A DNA stretch of 64,000 nt from Rhodospirillaceae bacterium (GTDB lineage Bacteria > Pseudomonadota > Alphaproteobacteria > UBA6615). Of this stretch, positions 8,726-17,110 are shown piece after piece. The notes beneath the pieces were generated by a model, which was given only the letters and a program-made list of their open reading frames with translations, was not told where the DNA came from and made no database searches. The stretch lies in contig PBPM01000108.1 of NCBI GenBank assembly GCA_002724635.1, positions 1-64,000 on the forward strand, read 5' to 3'. Numbering within the stretch: the first letter of the stretch is position 1; every line of letters starts with the position of its first letter. Both the position numbers and the translations under genes were made by a program.

Positions 8726-9490
8726 TTAGTGGCTGAGGATCTGGCTGAGGAACAGCTTGGTCCGGTCCGAATGCGGGTTGTTGAAGAACGCGTCAGGCTT
8801 GTTCTGCTCTACGATCTGGCCCTCGTCCATGAATATCACCCGGTCCGCCACTTGGGCCGCGAAGCCCATCTCATGGGTTACGACCAGCATGGTCATACCT
8901 GTGTCCGCCAGGTCGACCATCACGTCGAGTACTTCCTTGATCATCTCCGGGTCGAGGGCCGAGGTGGGTTCGTCGAACAGCATGATCTTTGGCTTCATGC
9001 ATAGCGAGCGGGCGATGGCCACGCGCTGTTGTTGGCCGCCTGAGAGCTGTCCCGGATGTTTGTCGGCCTGTTCGGGAATTTTCACCCGTTCGAGATACTC
9101 CATCGCTACCGCCTCGGCCTCGGCCTTTGGCGTCTTGCGCACCCAGATGGGCGCAAGAGTGCAGTTCTCGAGTACCGTTAGATGCGGGAACAGGTTGAAT
9201 GACTGAAACACCATGCCGACCTCGCGGCGCACCGCATCTATATTCTTGAGGTCGTTTGTCAGGCGGGTCCCGTCGACGACAATCCGCCCTTCCTGATGCT
9301 CCTCCAGCCGGTTAATACAACGGATCAGCGTGGATTTGCCGCTGCCCGACGGACCGCAGATCACAATCCGCTCGCGCTCGGCAACGTTCAGGTTGATATC
9401 GCGCAGGACATGGAACGCGCCGTACCATTTGTTGAGGCCCTCGATCTCGATGGTCGGGGCAGCGATGGCTTGGGATTCGGTCGCGGACAT
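8726..9490 (-). CDS. aapP: General L-amino acid ABC transporter ATP-binding protein AapP
   Basis: A 254-residue polar amino-acid importer ATPase: Walker [11 protein letters not shown]-loop in [11 protein letters not shown], signature LSGGQQQR, Walker [16 protein letters not shown] and switch VTHEMGFA. The protein lacks a TOBE domain, as is normal for this group. GGAGG precedes the ATG by 5 bases. It is the last aap gene, 12 bp after the second permease. In Rhizobium the AapJQMP system takes up a broad range of L-amino acids; the gene order J-Q-M-P here is the same. Confidence 0.95.
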   Translation of the reverse strand: MSATESQAIAAPTIEIEGLNKWYGAFHVLRDINLNVAERERIVICGPSGSGKSTLIRCINRLEEHQEGRIVVDGTRLTNDLKNIDAVRREVGMVFQSFNLFPHLTVLENCTLAPIWVRKTPKAEAEAVAMEYLERVKIPEQADKHPGQLSGGQQQRVAIARSLCMKPKIMLFDEPTSALDPEMIKEVLDVMVDLADTGMTMLVVTHEMGFAAQVADRVIFMDEGQIVEQNKPDAFFNNPHSDRTKLFLSQILSH

Positions 9491-9502
9491 GGCGTCCTCC
9501 GG

Positions 9503-10615
9503 TCAGCGTTTGTTTGTGTCGAGCCGACGTTCGAGGCGGATCGAGTATCGCGAGATCGAGAAGCAGATCACGAAGAAAAACAAGGCCGCTAGCAGGAAGG
9601 TCTCGTGGTCGACCTTGCCGATCCATTCTGGATTGGTCTGCAGCAGGCGCGCCTGGCCGAGAATATCGAACAGGCCGATGATTATGACGAGCGTCGTGTC
9701 CTTGAACAGGCCGATGAAGGTATTGACGATGCCAGGGATCGAGACCTTCAGCGCCTGAGGGAGGATGATCAGCCGCATCGACTGCCAGTAACCCAGCCCC
9801 ATGGCCTGTGCGGCCTCATACTGCCCCCTCGGAATTGCCTGTAGGCCGCCACGGATCACCTCGGCCATGTAGGCCGAGGCGAACAGAGTGATCATGATCA
9901 TCACCCGGATCAGCTGATCGAGTGATACCTCGGGCGGCAGGAAGAGCTGCAGAATCACGATCGCGACGAACAGGAGCGTGATTAGCGGAACGCCGCGGAT
10001 GAACTCGATGAAGCCGACCGAGAGGTAGCGCACGATAGGAAGCTGCGAGCGCCGCCCAAGCGCCAGTAGGACACCGATCGGCAGCGACAGGACGATCCCT
10101 GCGAGCCCGGCCACGAGGTTTAACATGAAACCGCCGAACTTGTCGGTGGTCACGCCCTCGAGCCCGATGCCGCCGACCAGCAGGATCGCTGCGATAACCG
10201 GGTAGAGAAGGGAATACCACCGGCCGTAGCGGGCATAGGGGAGCCCGTCGAACATGACGAAGGCTAGTGCGGGAAATAGCAAGATGATGGTGATGTTGAC
10301 ACGCCAGTAGGCTTCTTGCGGATAGAATCCGTAAAGGAACTGGTCAATTCGCTGGTCGAGCCAGGCCCAGCAGGCACCCTCGGCGGTGCATTCGCTACCG
10401 CTGGCGCCGGTGAAGTCGGCGGAGAAGAACGCCCAGTCTAGCAGGGGCGGCACCGACCAGTAGAGCAGCAGGATCGAGAGCAGCGTGAGCGCAGTATTCA
10501 GTCCGCCACCAAATAGGTTCTTGCGGACCCATCCTATCGCGCCGACTGTCGAGGTCGGCGGGGGGCGTTCCGGCAGCAACTCCGCCTGGCTGCGGTGGGA
10601 GGGTTGCTCGCTCAT
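9503..10615 (-). CDS. aapM: Amino acid ABC transporter permease AapM
   Basis: A 370-residue HisM/GlnP-type permease. After an N-terminal extension with two hydrophobic stretches (about residues 35-55 and 105-125), the conserved permease core holds the EAA loop near YEAAQAMGLGYWQ, followed by PQALKVSIPG. The long N-terminal part and total length fit AapM rather than a short HisM. Its start overlaps the AapQ stop by 4 bp (ATGA). It would form the membrane channel together with AapQ. Confidence 0.93.
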   Translation of the reverse strand: MSEQPSHRSQAELLPERPPPTSTVGAIGWVRKNLFGGGLNTALTLLSILLLYWSVPPLLDWAFFSADFTGASGSECTAEGACWAWLDQRIDQFLYGFYPQEAYWRVNITIILLFPALAFVMFDGLPYARYGRWYSLLYPVIAAILLVGGIGLEGVTTDKFGGFMLNLVAGLAGIVLSLPIGVLLALGRRSQLPIVRYLSVGFIEFIRGVPLITLLFVAIVILQLFLPPEVSLDQLIRVMIMITLFASAYMAEVIRGGLQAIPRGQYEAAQAMGLGYWQSMRLIILPQALKVSIPGIVNTFIGLFKDTTLVIIIGLFDILGQARLLQTNPEWIGKVDHETFLLAALFFFVICFSISRYSIRLERRLDTNKR

Positions 10616-11802
10616 CGTTCCACCAGCGCAATATGCTTGTTGTACCAGTTCATGAAGGCCGAGGTGAGCAGACTGATCGTCAGGTAGAAGACCATGAAGA
10701 TCGAGATTACCTCGAGTGCTTGACCGCTCTGGTTCAGTACGGTGTCACCGATCGAGACGATGTCCTGATAGCCGATGGCGACCGCGAGCGATGAGTTCTT
10801 AGTCAGGTTCAGATACTGGCTCGTGAGCGGCGGGATGATGACGCGCAGTGCCTGAGGCAGGACGATCTTACGGGTCGTTAGACCGGCGCGCAGGCCGAGT
10901 GCGAGTGCAGCCTCGGTTTGCCCTGTGGAGACCGACAGGATGCCGGCACGTACGATCTCGGCAATGAAGGCGCCAGTGTAGGTGGCAAGCGCGAGCCAGA
11001 GGGCGACCAGTTCGGGCGTGATGGTCAGGCCACCGCGCAGACGGCCGAACCGGTTGGCCACTGGAACATTCCAGTCGAGGGGCTGGCCCGCCGCGAAGAA
11101 GACGATGCTCGGCAGCCCCAAAATCAGCGCGACACCCGCGACGGTGACCGGGAAGGTCTGGCCGGTCGCCTCCTGGCGCTTCCGCGCCCAGCGGGCCAAG
11201 GCGTAGGTGGTGGCGAGTCCTACGGCGATAGCGATGAGCACATAACCCCAGCCTTCGAGAAAGACTGGCGCTGGTGTAGAGATGCCACTGTTGTTGAGGA
11301 AGATGGAATCGCCGATCGAAAGGCTGTCGCGCACCTTGGGCAGGGCGAGCAGGATGACCCACCAGAAGATGATCTGAAGCAGAACCGGCACGTTGCGGGT
11401 AAATTCAACATAGACCGCGACGAGGCGGCTGATCAGGAAATTGTTCGACAGCCGCAGCACGCCTGCGGTGAAGCCGATGATGGTCGCTGCGAAGATGCCG
11501 AGCGTGGCGACGAGGATGGTGTTGAGTCCGCCTACGACGATGGCGCGGCCGTAGGTCGAGGTCGAGGCGTATTCGATGAGGCGCTGGTTGATATCGAACG
11601 ACGCTGTGTCGTCGAGGAAGCCGTAGCCCGCGGCGAGGCCAGCGCTCTGCAGATTGGCGATAGTGTTAGAGACGATGAAAGCGACGAAAAGGGCTAGGCT
11701 CAGCGCGAGAGCGAGTTGTAAAATGATACCGCGTGCGTGTTGGTCCCGCCACAGACGTTCAATGGCCGTGGGGTTGGCTGGGGCCGCCATGGTCTGGGTC
11801 AT
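10612..11802 (-). CDS. aapQ: Amino acid ABC transporter permease AapQ
   Basis: A 396-residue permease, the long-form partner of AapM. It has N-terminal helices, a central soluble-looking loop (about residues 95-200 between hydrophobic segments) and a C-terminal core with the EAA-type loop TEAALALGLRAG and PQALRVIIPP. Length and order after the binding-protein gene match AapQ. No strong Shine-Dalgarno is seen before the ATG at 11802; an alternative in-frame ATG lies 12 bases further in. A 13-bp hairpin separates it from aapJ. Confidence 0.93.
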   Translation of the reverse strand: MTQTMAAPANPTAIERLWRDQHARGIILQLALALSLALFVAFIVSNTIANLQSAGLAAGYGFLDDTASFDINQRLIEYASTSTYGRAIVVGGLNTILVATLGIFAATIIGFTAGVLRLSNNFLISRLVAVYVEFTRNVPVLLQIIFWWVILLALPKVRDSLSIGDSIFLNNSGISTPAPVFLEGWGYVLIAIAVGLATTYALARWARKRQEATGQTFPVTVAGVALILGLPSIVFFAAGQPLDWNVPVANRFGRLRGGLTITPELVALWLALATYTGAFIAEIVRAGILSVSTGQTEAALALGLRAGLTTRKIVLPQALRVIIPPLTSQYLNLTKNSSLAVAIGYQDIVSIGDTVLNQSGQALEVISIFMVFYLTISLLTSAFMNWYNKHIALVER

Positions 11803-11834
11803 GACCGGACCGTCAGATAATGATTTGCGGAAAT

Positions 11835-11866
11835 GAGACCGCCCGGCAAGCGAGCCGGGCGGTCTC
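11835..11866 (-). terminator. Hairpin between aapJ and aapQ
   Basis: A perfect 13-bp inverted repeat, GAGACCGCCCGGC (11835-11847) with its complement (11854-11866), has a 6-base loop and lies 14 bp past the aapJ stop. On the minus strand it is not followed by a U tract, so it is more likely a 3'-end stabiliser or attenuator than a full terminator. This gives more binding protein than permease from one transcript. Confidence 0.7.
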
Positions 11867-11880
11867 GTATTCGACCGATC

Positions 11881-12912
11881 CTAGCGGATCGGCGGCGAGT
11901 AGAGGATGCCGCCGTTGGTCCACAGGGCGTTCAGGCCCCGCTCGATCCCGAGCGCGGTATCCGGTCCGAGATACTTGTCAAAGATCTCTCCGTAATTGCC
12001 TTCCGAGGCGATCGCTTTGACGGCCCAGTCCTTGCTTAGGCCGAGCATCTCGCCCGTGGAGCCTTCGGCGCCGAGCATCCGATTGATCTCCGGATTATCC
12101 GCGCCCTTGGCTAGTTCCGCGACATTAGCCTTGGTGACGCCGAGCTCCTCAGCCGAGATCAGCGCGTTAAGGGTCCAGCGCGCGATGTCAGCCCACTGGT
12201 CGTCACCCTGTCGGACGAGCGGCCCGAGCGGCTCTTTGGAGATAATCTCCGGGAACACCATGTGGTTCTGCGGGTCCTTGAACGTCGCCTTGGTGGCCGA
12301 TAGGCCCGATGCGTCGGTCGTGTAGACATCGCAGCGCTCTGCCTCATACGCAGCGCGCGCCTCAGCGTTCGTCTCGATCGGCACCGGTTCGTAGCTGATG
12401 CCGTTGTCGCGGGCAAAGTCGGCGAGGTTCAGCTCGGTCGTGGTGCCCGTCTGGATGCAGATCGACGCGCCGTCGAGTTCCTTGGCACTCTTCACGCCCA
12501 GCGCAGTACGGCCGATGAAGCCCTGGCCGTCATAGTAGTTCACGCCGATAAATGTGAAGCCGAGGTCCACGTCGCGTGACAGCGTCCATGTGGTGTTGCG
12601 CGACAGCACGTCGATCTCACCAGATGCGAGCGCTGGAAAACGCTGCTTGCCGGTCAGGCTGACATACTTGACCTTGCTCGGGTCGCCGAGAACGGCGGCG
12701 GCGAGCGCTTTGCAAAAGGCGATGTCGAAGCCCTGCCAGTTGCCCTTGTCGTCGGTAAACGCAAAGCCGGGAAGACCGGTGTTCATGCCACACTTCAGAA
12801 CGTCCGCGGCGCGGACGTCCTCGAGCGTGCCGGCTTGCGCCGTGTTTGCCGTCGCGCCGACAACTATGAGGCCGGCGGCTGCGATGGCGCCTTTAAGAAG
12901 TTTTGCTTTCAT
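11881..12912 (-). CDS. aapJ: Amino acid ABC transporter substrate-binding protein AapJ
   Basis: A 343-residue periplasmic binding protein of the polar amino-acid family. The N-terminus MKAKLLKG followed by a hydrophobic run and TAQAGT is a signal peptide. The mature part has the family patterns LKCGMNTGLPGF, FCKALAAAVLGD, SRNTTWTLSRD and IQTGTTTELNL. I chose the ATG at 12912, with AGGGAG upstream, because it begins directly with the signal peptide; longer readings would add a 41-residue charged leader. It is first in the aap operon and captures L-amino acids for AapQM. Confidence 0.95.
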   Translation of the reverse strand: MKAKLLKGAIAAAGLIVVGATANTAQAGTLEDVRAADVLKCGMNTGLPGFAFTDDKGNWQGFDIAFCKALAAAVLGDPSKVKYVSLTGKQRFPALASGEIDVLSRNTTWTLSRDVDLGFTFIGVNYYDGQGFIGRTALGVKSAKELDGASICIQTGTTTELNLADFARDNGISYEPVPIETNAEARAAYEAERCDVYTTDASGLSATKATFKDPQNHMVFPEIISKEPLGPLVRQGDDQWADIARWTLNALISAEELGVTKANVAELAKGADNPEINRMLGAEGSTGEMLGLSKDWAVKAIASEGNYGEIFDKYLGPDTALGIERGLNALWTNGGILYSPPIR

Positions 12913-13080
12913 CCTAATGCTCCCTGTTTGGTATATGCTTCTGGAATTCCCCCAAACGTGCGGTTCGTTCTTGTTTTTTGTTGTTTGTCGATTGAGTTTG
13001 CTGTGTCGGGCGGCCTGCGACAACCGGCTTATCAAAAAAATTTATTAGTGGCGTTTCCTGTGGGCACTTTTCCGGAATGT
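12913..13080 (-). promoter_or_regulatory. AT-rich upstream region of the aap operon
   Basis: About 170 bp upstream of aapJ is clearly AT-richer than its surroundings, with several T and A runs (around 12970-12985 and 13034-13045) and no coding sequence on either strand. It must carry the aap promoter. A possible -10 (TATACC on the minus strand, near 12930) has no convincing -35, so I do not place the promoter exactly. Confidence 0.4.
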
Positions 13081-13141
13081 CAGTATTTCAGAGGTTTGCG
13101 ACTGCGCGGGCGGGCGCTGGAGGACTGCGCTCTTCGCGTAA

Positions 13142-13520
13142 GCGGGATTATGGGCCTTCGCCATGGCCTAAGCGTCGCTGGTGCCGTCCGGGCTGGCGCC
13201 GGATGCGTGCGCGATGATTGTCGTCGCCTTCAGTGATATGAACCACCGTCCGGGCCATATTCCGGTCTACGAGACGCTGCTGGGCGCGATCAGCGACCGG
13301 CGCCCCGACGTCGCCATCAACATTAGCAATATCAAGGGCGGCGGCCTCGTGCTGATCACCTATTGAGACGGGCATGCTGTCACGGTCTACACTCCCTTAC
13401 GGGACGGTTTCGGAAACACGCTCGAGAATGTTTTGCGGGTCGAGGTGGTGGGCACCCTCGACATTCCCGCCCTCGCCATCCGGACCGATCCGGCGGCGTC
13501 GATTTGTTGGAGCCGGAACC
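13142..13520 (+). pseudogene. Decayed gene of unknown family (in-frame stops)
   Basis: A single reading frame runs with protein-like content across two stops. A hydrophobic stretch resembling a signal peptide is cut by TAA at 13169. Then follow about 60 residues (IVVAFSDMNHRPGHIPVYET and on to LVLITY), a TGA at 13364, and about 45 more plausible residues (AVTVYTPLRDGFGNT, VLRVEVVGTLDIPALA). The pattern fits a relic of an exported or sensor-type protein. I do not recognise the family. No intact gene lies between aapJ and the HtrA-like gene on either strand. Confidence 0.42.
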
Positions 13521-13522
13521 GG

Positions 13523-14500
13523 CTAGTTGACGCGCGGCTTCTTTAGATAGTCGGCGCGTGCACCACTCTCGATTGTTACCGACACGATTTGGCTGTCCCG
13601 GTGCAGGGTGAGAGGCACCGTAACGCCCGCGTCGCCGAGCGACCAGATTTTGCGGAACAGGGTCGACAGGCCGGAAATCTCCTCGCCGTCGACGCCCAAC
13701 ACCATGTCGCCGGGTTCGACGCCCGCGCGCATCGCCGGGCCGCCTTCAGCGATGCCGGCAACTACCAGATGGTTTTCAGCTTCCGCCGTGGTCATGCCCA
13801 GCCAAGGGCGGGCCGCCCGACGGCGGCCGCCATACTCGATGATCTCGTCTAGGATCGGTTTTAAAAGATCGATGGGCACGATCATATTGCCGTCGATCTC
13901 GTCGTCGTCGCCGGCGGCCTGCTGAATGTAGAGCGAGCCGATGCCGACAAGATGACCCGCTTGATCGATCACCGCTGCGCCGCTCCAGCGCGGATGTGCG
14001 GGCACGGTGAAAATCGCGCTGTCGAGCACATACTCCCAAGATCCCGCGAATTCGCGAACCGAAATGATCTGCGTGTTGATCGCCGCCTCTCTGCCGCCTT
14101 GGCCGGCAACGATCAGGGAGTCGCCGGCGCTGATGCTGGCGGATGTGCTCAGCGGCATAGCCGGCAGATTCAGGATTCCCAGCGCCTGAACTAGGCCGAA
14201 GCCGGTCTCCTGATCATACCCCACCACATGCGCGGCATGGGCGCCGCCATGATTGTCGATCAGCCAGATATCCTCGGCCTCGGTAACCAGATAGCCGATC
14301 GTCAGCACCAGCCCGTCGTTACTAATCACCACGCCCTGTCCCTCGCGCTCGGTGCCTAGGATGGGCGCGGTGAAGGCATCGTCGGGCACGCGCGTCTGCA
14401 GCGCAACGACGGACGAGAGCGTCCGTTCAAGGTCGAAAGAGACCTCGTCGGGGCTCGGATGGCGTCCGAGGTTCAGGTTCCAAGGATGTGATTTGCCCAA
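13523..14500 (-). CDS. Degenerate S1C (HtrA-like) protein with PDZ domain, probable pseudoprotease
   Basis: A 325-residue protein with a trypsin-like domain (about residues 50-220) and one PDZ domain (about 230-315, GPAMRAGVEPGDMVLGVDG). Aligning by eye to HtrA/DegP, the catalytic His of LTNNHVV is Tyr70 (LTIGYLV), the Asp of TDLAV is Gly100 (TGFGL), and Ser173 remains in RWSGAAV. Two of three catalytic residues are gone, so peptidase activity is unlikely. There is no signal peptide, so it appears cytoplasmic, unlike DegP. Start is TTG at 14500, with CGGAG 11 bases upstream; no better start gives the complete N-terminus. A scaffold or substrate-binding role is inference. Confidence 0.85.
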   Translation of the reverse strand: MGKSHPWNLNLGRHPSPDEVSFDLERTLSSVVALQTRVPDDAFTAPILGTEREGQGVVISNDGLVLTIGYLVTEAEDIWLIDNHGGAHAAHVVGYDQETGFGLVQALGILNLPAMPLSTSASISAGDSLIVAGQGGREAAINTQIISVREFAGSWEYVLDSAIFTVPAHPRWSGAAVIDQAGHLVGIGSLYIQQAAGDDDEIDGNMIVPIDLLKPILDEIIEYGGRRRAARPWLGMTTAEAENHLVVAGIAEGGPAMRAGVEPGDMVLGVDGEEISGLSTLFRKIWSLGDAGVTVPLTLHRDSQIVSVTIESGARADYLKKPRVN

Positions 14501-14678
14501 CGCCTGAATACTCCGGTTTCTGATGCTTGTGCAGGATAACGCACGAGACGACCGCCGGAGTTAGGGGGCTTGTCGCCCCGCCGTCAAGTCCCGATGAGAT
14601 GATACCAATAGTCGCACATGCGCCTGTCAGCTCATTATACTCGTCGTCATTTGCCAGTGAACAGAACGGATACCCGCC

Positions 14679-15260
14679 ATGAGCGCCCAGCCCGACCATA
14701 TCCACGCCATCGATTTGCGCATTCCAACTGCCGAGGAGTTGGACGAAGACCTTCGGAAATATTTTACCGTCTGCCAAGACAAGCTCGGCATGGTGCCCAA
14801 CGTCCTGCAAAGCTATGCGGTGGTGCCCGAGCGGCTGCGCGCCTTTATCTCCATGTACAACGAGCTGATGCTGTCCGAGATGGGGCTGTCGAAGCTCGAG
14901 CGCGAGATGATCGCTACTGTGGTCTCGTCGGAGAACAAGTGTTTCTACTGCGTGGTGGCGCATGGTGCGGGCGTGCGCGAGCTGTCCGGCGACCCGGTGC
15001 TCGGCGAGCTGATGGCGATAAACTACCGGGCGGCGGAGATCTCGCCGCGCCAGCGCGCCATGCTCGACTTCGCCGTCAAGATGACTCGCGCGCCGGCTGA
15101 GGTCGAGGAGGCGGACCGCCAAGCCCTGCGCAACTTGGGATTCGACGAACGCGACATCCTCGATATCGCCAATATCGCGGCCTTCTTCAACATGACCAAC
15201 CGGGTCTCGACGGCACTCGACCGAATGCCGAACCCGGAATATCACTCCAAGGCGCGGTGA
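14679..15260 (+). CDS. AhpD-like / peroxidase-related carboxymuconolactone-family protein
   Basis: A 193-residue alpha-helical protein of the CMD/AhpD superfamily, peroxidase-related subgroup. The redox motif is visible as [11 protein letters not shown], with CxxC and the His three residues on, preceded by an acidic residue as in AhpD proton-relay sites. Family members reduce peroxides with a thiol or lipoyl partner. It starts at ATG 14679 and is followed by a hairpin terminator with a T6 run. The upstream neighbour is divergent, so it has its own promoter. Confidence 0.85.
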   Translation: MSAQPDHIHAIDLRIPTAEELDEDLRKYFTVCQDKLGMVPNVLQSYAVVPERLRAFISMYNELMLSEMGLSKLEREMIATVVSSENKCFYCVVAHGAGVRELSGDPVLGELMAINYRAAEISPRQRAMLDFAVKMTRAPAEVEEADRQALRNLGFDERDILDIANIAAFFNMTNRVSTALDRMPNPEYHSKAR

Positions 15261-15314
15261 GACGGGTCCCGGGCGTTGACATGGCGGGGCGGCGCGGGTA
15301 CTTTCCGCGCGCTT

Positions 15315-15338
15315 CCGCCCTTTCGGGCGGCGTTTTTT
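15315..15338 (+). terminator. Rho-independent terminator between AhpD-like gene and rpmJ
   Basis: CCGCCC (15315-15320), loop TTTC, GGGCGG (15325-15330), then CGTTTTTT. This is a classic intrinsic terminator for the AhpD-like gene, ending 17 bases before the rpmJ start. Confidence 0.8.
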
Positions 15339-15355
15339 ATGACGGGAGCGGTCCG

Positions 15356-15481
15356 ATGAAGGTCGCAAGTTCGCTAAAGACACTTAAGAAGCGTGGTCGT
15401 GGCTGCCAGGTCGTGCGTCGGCGCGGCCGGGTCTATGTGATCAACAAGCGCAACCCCCGCTTCAAGGCGCGTCAGGGCTGA
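15356..15481 (+). CDS. rpmJ: 50S ribosomal protein L36
   Basis: A 41-residue protein beginning [20 protein letters not shown] and ending KARQG, the alphaproteobacterial L36 form. It binds 23S rRNA in the large subunit. The standard zinc-ribbon ligands (three Cys and a His) are absent apart from a single Cys17, so this is the zinc-independent (C-minus) version. The start at ATG 15356 (GGGAGCGG upstream) is fixed by homology; the same frame is open further upstream but that part covers the terminator. It is a single-gene unit between two terminators. Confidence 0.95.
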   Translation: MKVASSLKTLKKRGRGCQVVRRRGRVYVINKRNPRFKARQG

Positions 15482-15541
15482 GCCCGCACATAGTACGTCA
15501 CGCGTCGTTGGACATGTAATGTCGGTGGAGATGTGAAGAGG

Positions 15542-15570
15542 AAACCGCGCGTTTTGCGCGGTTTTTTGTT
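15542..15570 (+). terminator. Rho-independent terminator after rpmJ
   Basis: A 9-bp stem, AAACCGCGC (15542-15550) with GCGCGGTTT (15556-15564), and a T run TTTTTT inside and after the right arm. It sits 60 bp past the rpmJ stop. Confidence 0.85.
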
Positions 15571-15614
15571 ACCCGCTGCCCGCTATACTTAGGGTCCGGA
15601 GATGGAGAGCTTCC

Positions 15615-17102
15615 ATGCAGATGCCTGAACCCGACGCCCAGACTTTGGCTCGCCGTGACGAGATCATCGCGGCGATGCGCACGATCGTGGTGGGCGAAGG
15701 CGTGATCGCAGACGACACCGGTATGGCGGTCTATGAATCCGACGGGCTGACGGCCTATCGCCAGCTGCCGCTCATCGTGGTGCTGCCAGAGACGGTTGCG
15801 CAGGTCGCGGCAGTGATGCGCTACTGCAACGAGAATGCGGTCAAGATCGTTCCGCGTGGCGCCGGTACGTCGTTGTCCGGCGGGGCACTGCCCGCGGCAG
15901 ATGCAATCACGCTGGGCCTCGGCAAATTCAACCGCGTGCTCGAGATCGATTACGACAATCGATGCGCGGTGGTACAGCCCGGCGTGACTAACCTTGGGAT
16001 CACCCATGCCGTCGAGGCGGACGGTTACTACTACGCACCCGACCCGTCGAGCCAGATCGCCTGCACCATCGGCGGCAACGTGGCGGAGAATTCCGGCGGG
16101 GTGCACTGTCTCAAATACGGTCTAACCACCAACAACATCTTGGGCATCGAGATGGTGCTACCCGACGGCGAGATCCTGCGCCTCGGCGGCAAGCATATGG
16201 ATGCCGAGGGCTATGACCTGCTTGGTCTGATGACCGGCTCCGAGGGACTGCTCGGCGTGATCACGGAAGTCACGGTGCGCATCCTGCCGAAGCCGGCCAC
16301 CGCACGGGCACTGATGATTGGTTTTGAGAGCAGCGAGGCCGGCGGCCAATGCGTCGCCGACATCATCGGCGAAGGAATCATTCCGGGCGGCATGGAGATG
16401 ATGGACCGGCCGGCTATCAAGGCGGCCGAGGCCTTCGTCCAGGTGGGCTATCCCCTCGATGTCGAGGCGCTGCTGCTGGTCGAGCTCGATGGTCCGCCGG
16501 TCGAGGTTGATTACCTGATCGGCCGAGTCCGCGAGATCGCCGAGGGGCTGGGTGCGGTCTCCATTCGCGTGTCGGAGAGCGAGGAGGAGCGTAACCAGTT
16601 CTGGGCCGGCCGGAAGGCTGCTTTCCCGGCGATTGGCCGTCTGACGCCCGACTATTACTGCATGGACGGCACTATCCCGCGCCATCGGCTGCCCGATGTG
16701 CTCGCGCGGATTGGTGAGCTGTCGGAGACGTATGGGCTCGGGGTGGCCAACGTATTCCACGCCGGCGATGGCAACCTACACCCGCTGATCATGTATGACG
16801 CGAACGAGCCGGGCGAGCTCGACCGCGCCGAGCAGTTCGGTGCCGACATCCTGCGCCTGTGCGTCGAGGTGGGTGGTGTGCTTACGGGAGAACATGGGGT
16901 TGGGGTCGAGAAGCGCGATCTCATGCCCGAAATGTTCTCCGAGGAGGACCTGAACCAGCAGCAGCGGGTTAAATGCGCATTCGACCCGAACCAGCTGCTT
17001 AACCCGGGCAAGGTCTTCCCGACCCTACATCGCTGTGCCGAGCTAGGCCGGATGCATATCCATCGCGGCCAGATGCCGTTTCCCGATCTACCGCGTTTTT
17101 GA
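15615..17102 (+). CDS. glcD: Glycolate oxidase subunit GlcD (FAD-linked oxidase)
   Basis: A 495-residue FAD enzyme of the VAO/PCMH family, the catalytic subunit of glycolate oxidase, which makes glyoxylate. It has the FAD-binding loop PRGAGTSLSGGALP (about residues 78-91), IGGNVAENSGG, HAGDGNLHP with the active-site His region, and the terminal GEHGVGVEK and LNPGKVF. GGAGA precedes the ATG. GlcE follows after 8 bp and GlcF after that, the standard order of the three-subunit enzyme that feeds electrons to the membrane quinone pool. Confidence 0.95.
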   Translation: MQMPEPDAQTLARRDEIIAAMRTIVVGEGVIADDTGMAVYESDGLTAYRQLPLIVVLPETVAQVAAVMRYCNENAVKIVPRGAGTSLSGGALPAADAITLGLGKFNRVLEIDYDNRCAVVQPGVTNLGITHAVEADGYYYAPDPSSQIACTIGGNVAENSGGVHCLKYGLTTNNILGIEMVLPDGEILRLGGKHMDAEGYDLLGLMTGSEGLLGVITEVTVRILPKPATARALMIGFESSEAGGQCVADIIGEGIIPGGMEMMDRPAIKAAEAFVQVGYPLDVEALLLVELDGPPVEVDYLIGRVREIAEGLGAVSIRVSESEEERNQFWAGRKAAFPAIGRLTPDYYCMDGTIPRHRLPDVLARIGELSETYGLGVANVFHAGDGNLHPLIMYDANEPGELDRAEQFGADILRLCVEVGGVLTGEHGVGVEKRDLMPEMFSEEDLNQQQRVKCAFDPNQLLNPGKVFPTLHRCAELGRMHIHRGQMPFPDLPRF

Positions 17103-17110
17103 GTTGCCAC

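Noticed and set aside
14427-15383. Long minus-strand open frame (318 residues) over the AhpD-like gene
   Set aside because: It is antisense to a recognisable gene and a terminator, its translation is rich in Arg/His low-information sequence, and such shadows are expected in GC-rich DNA.
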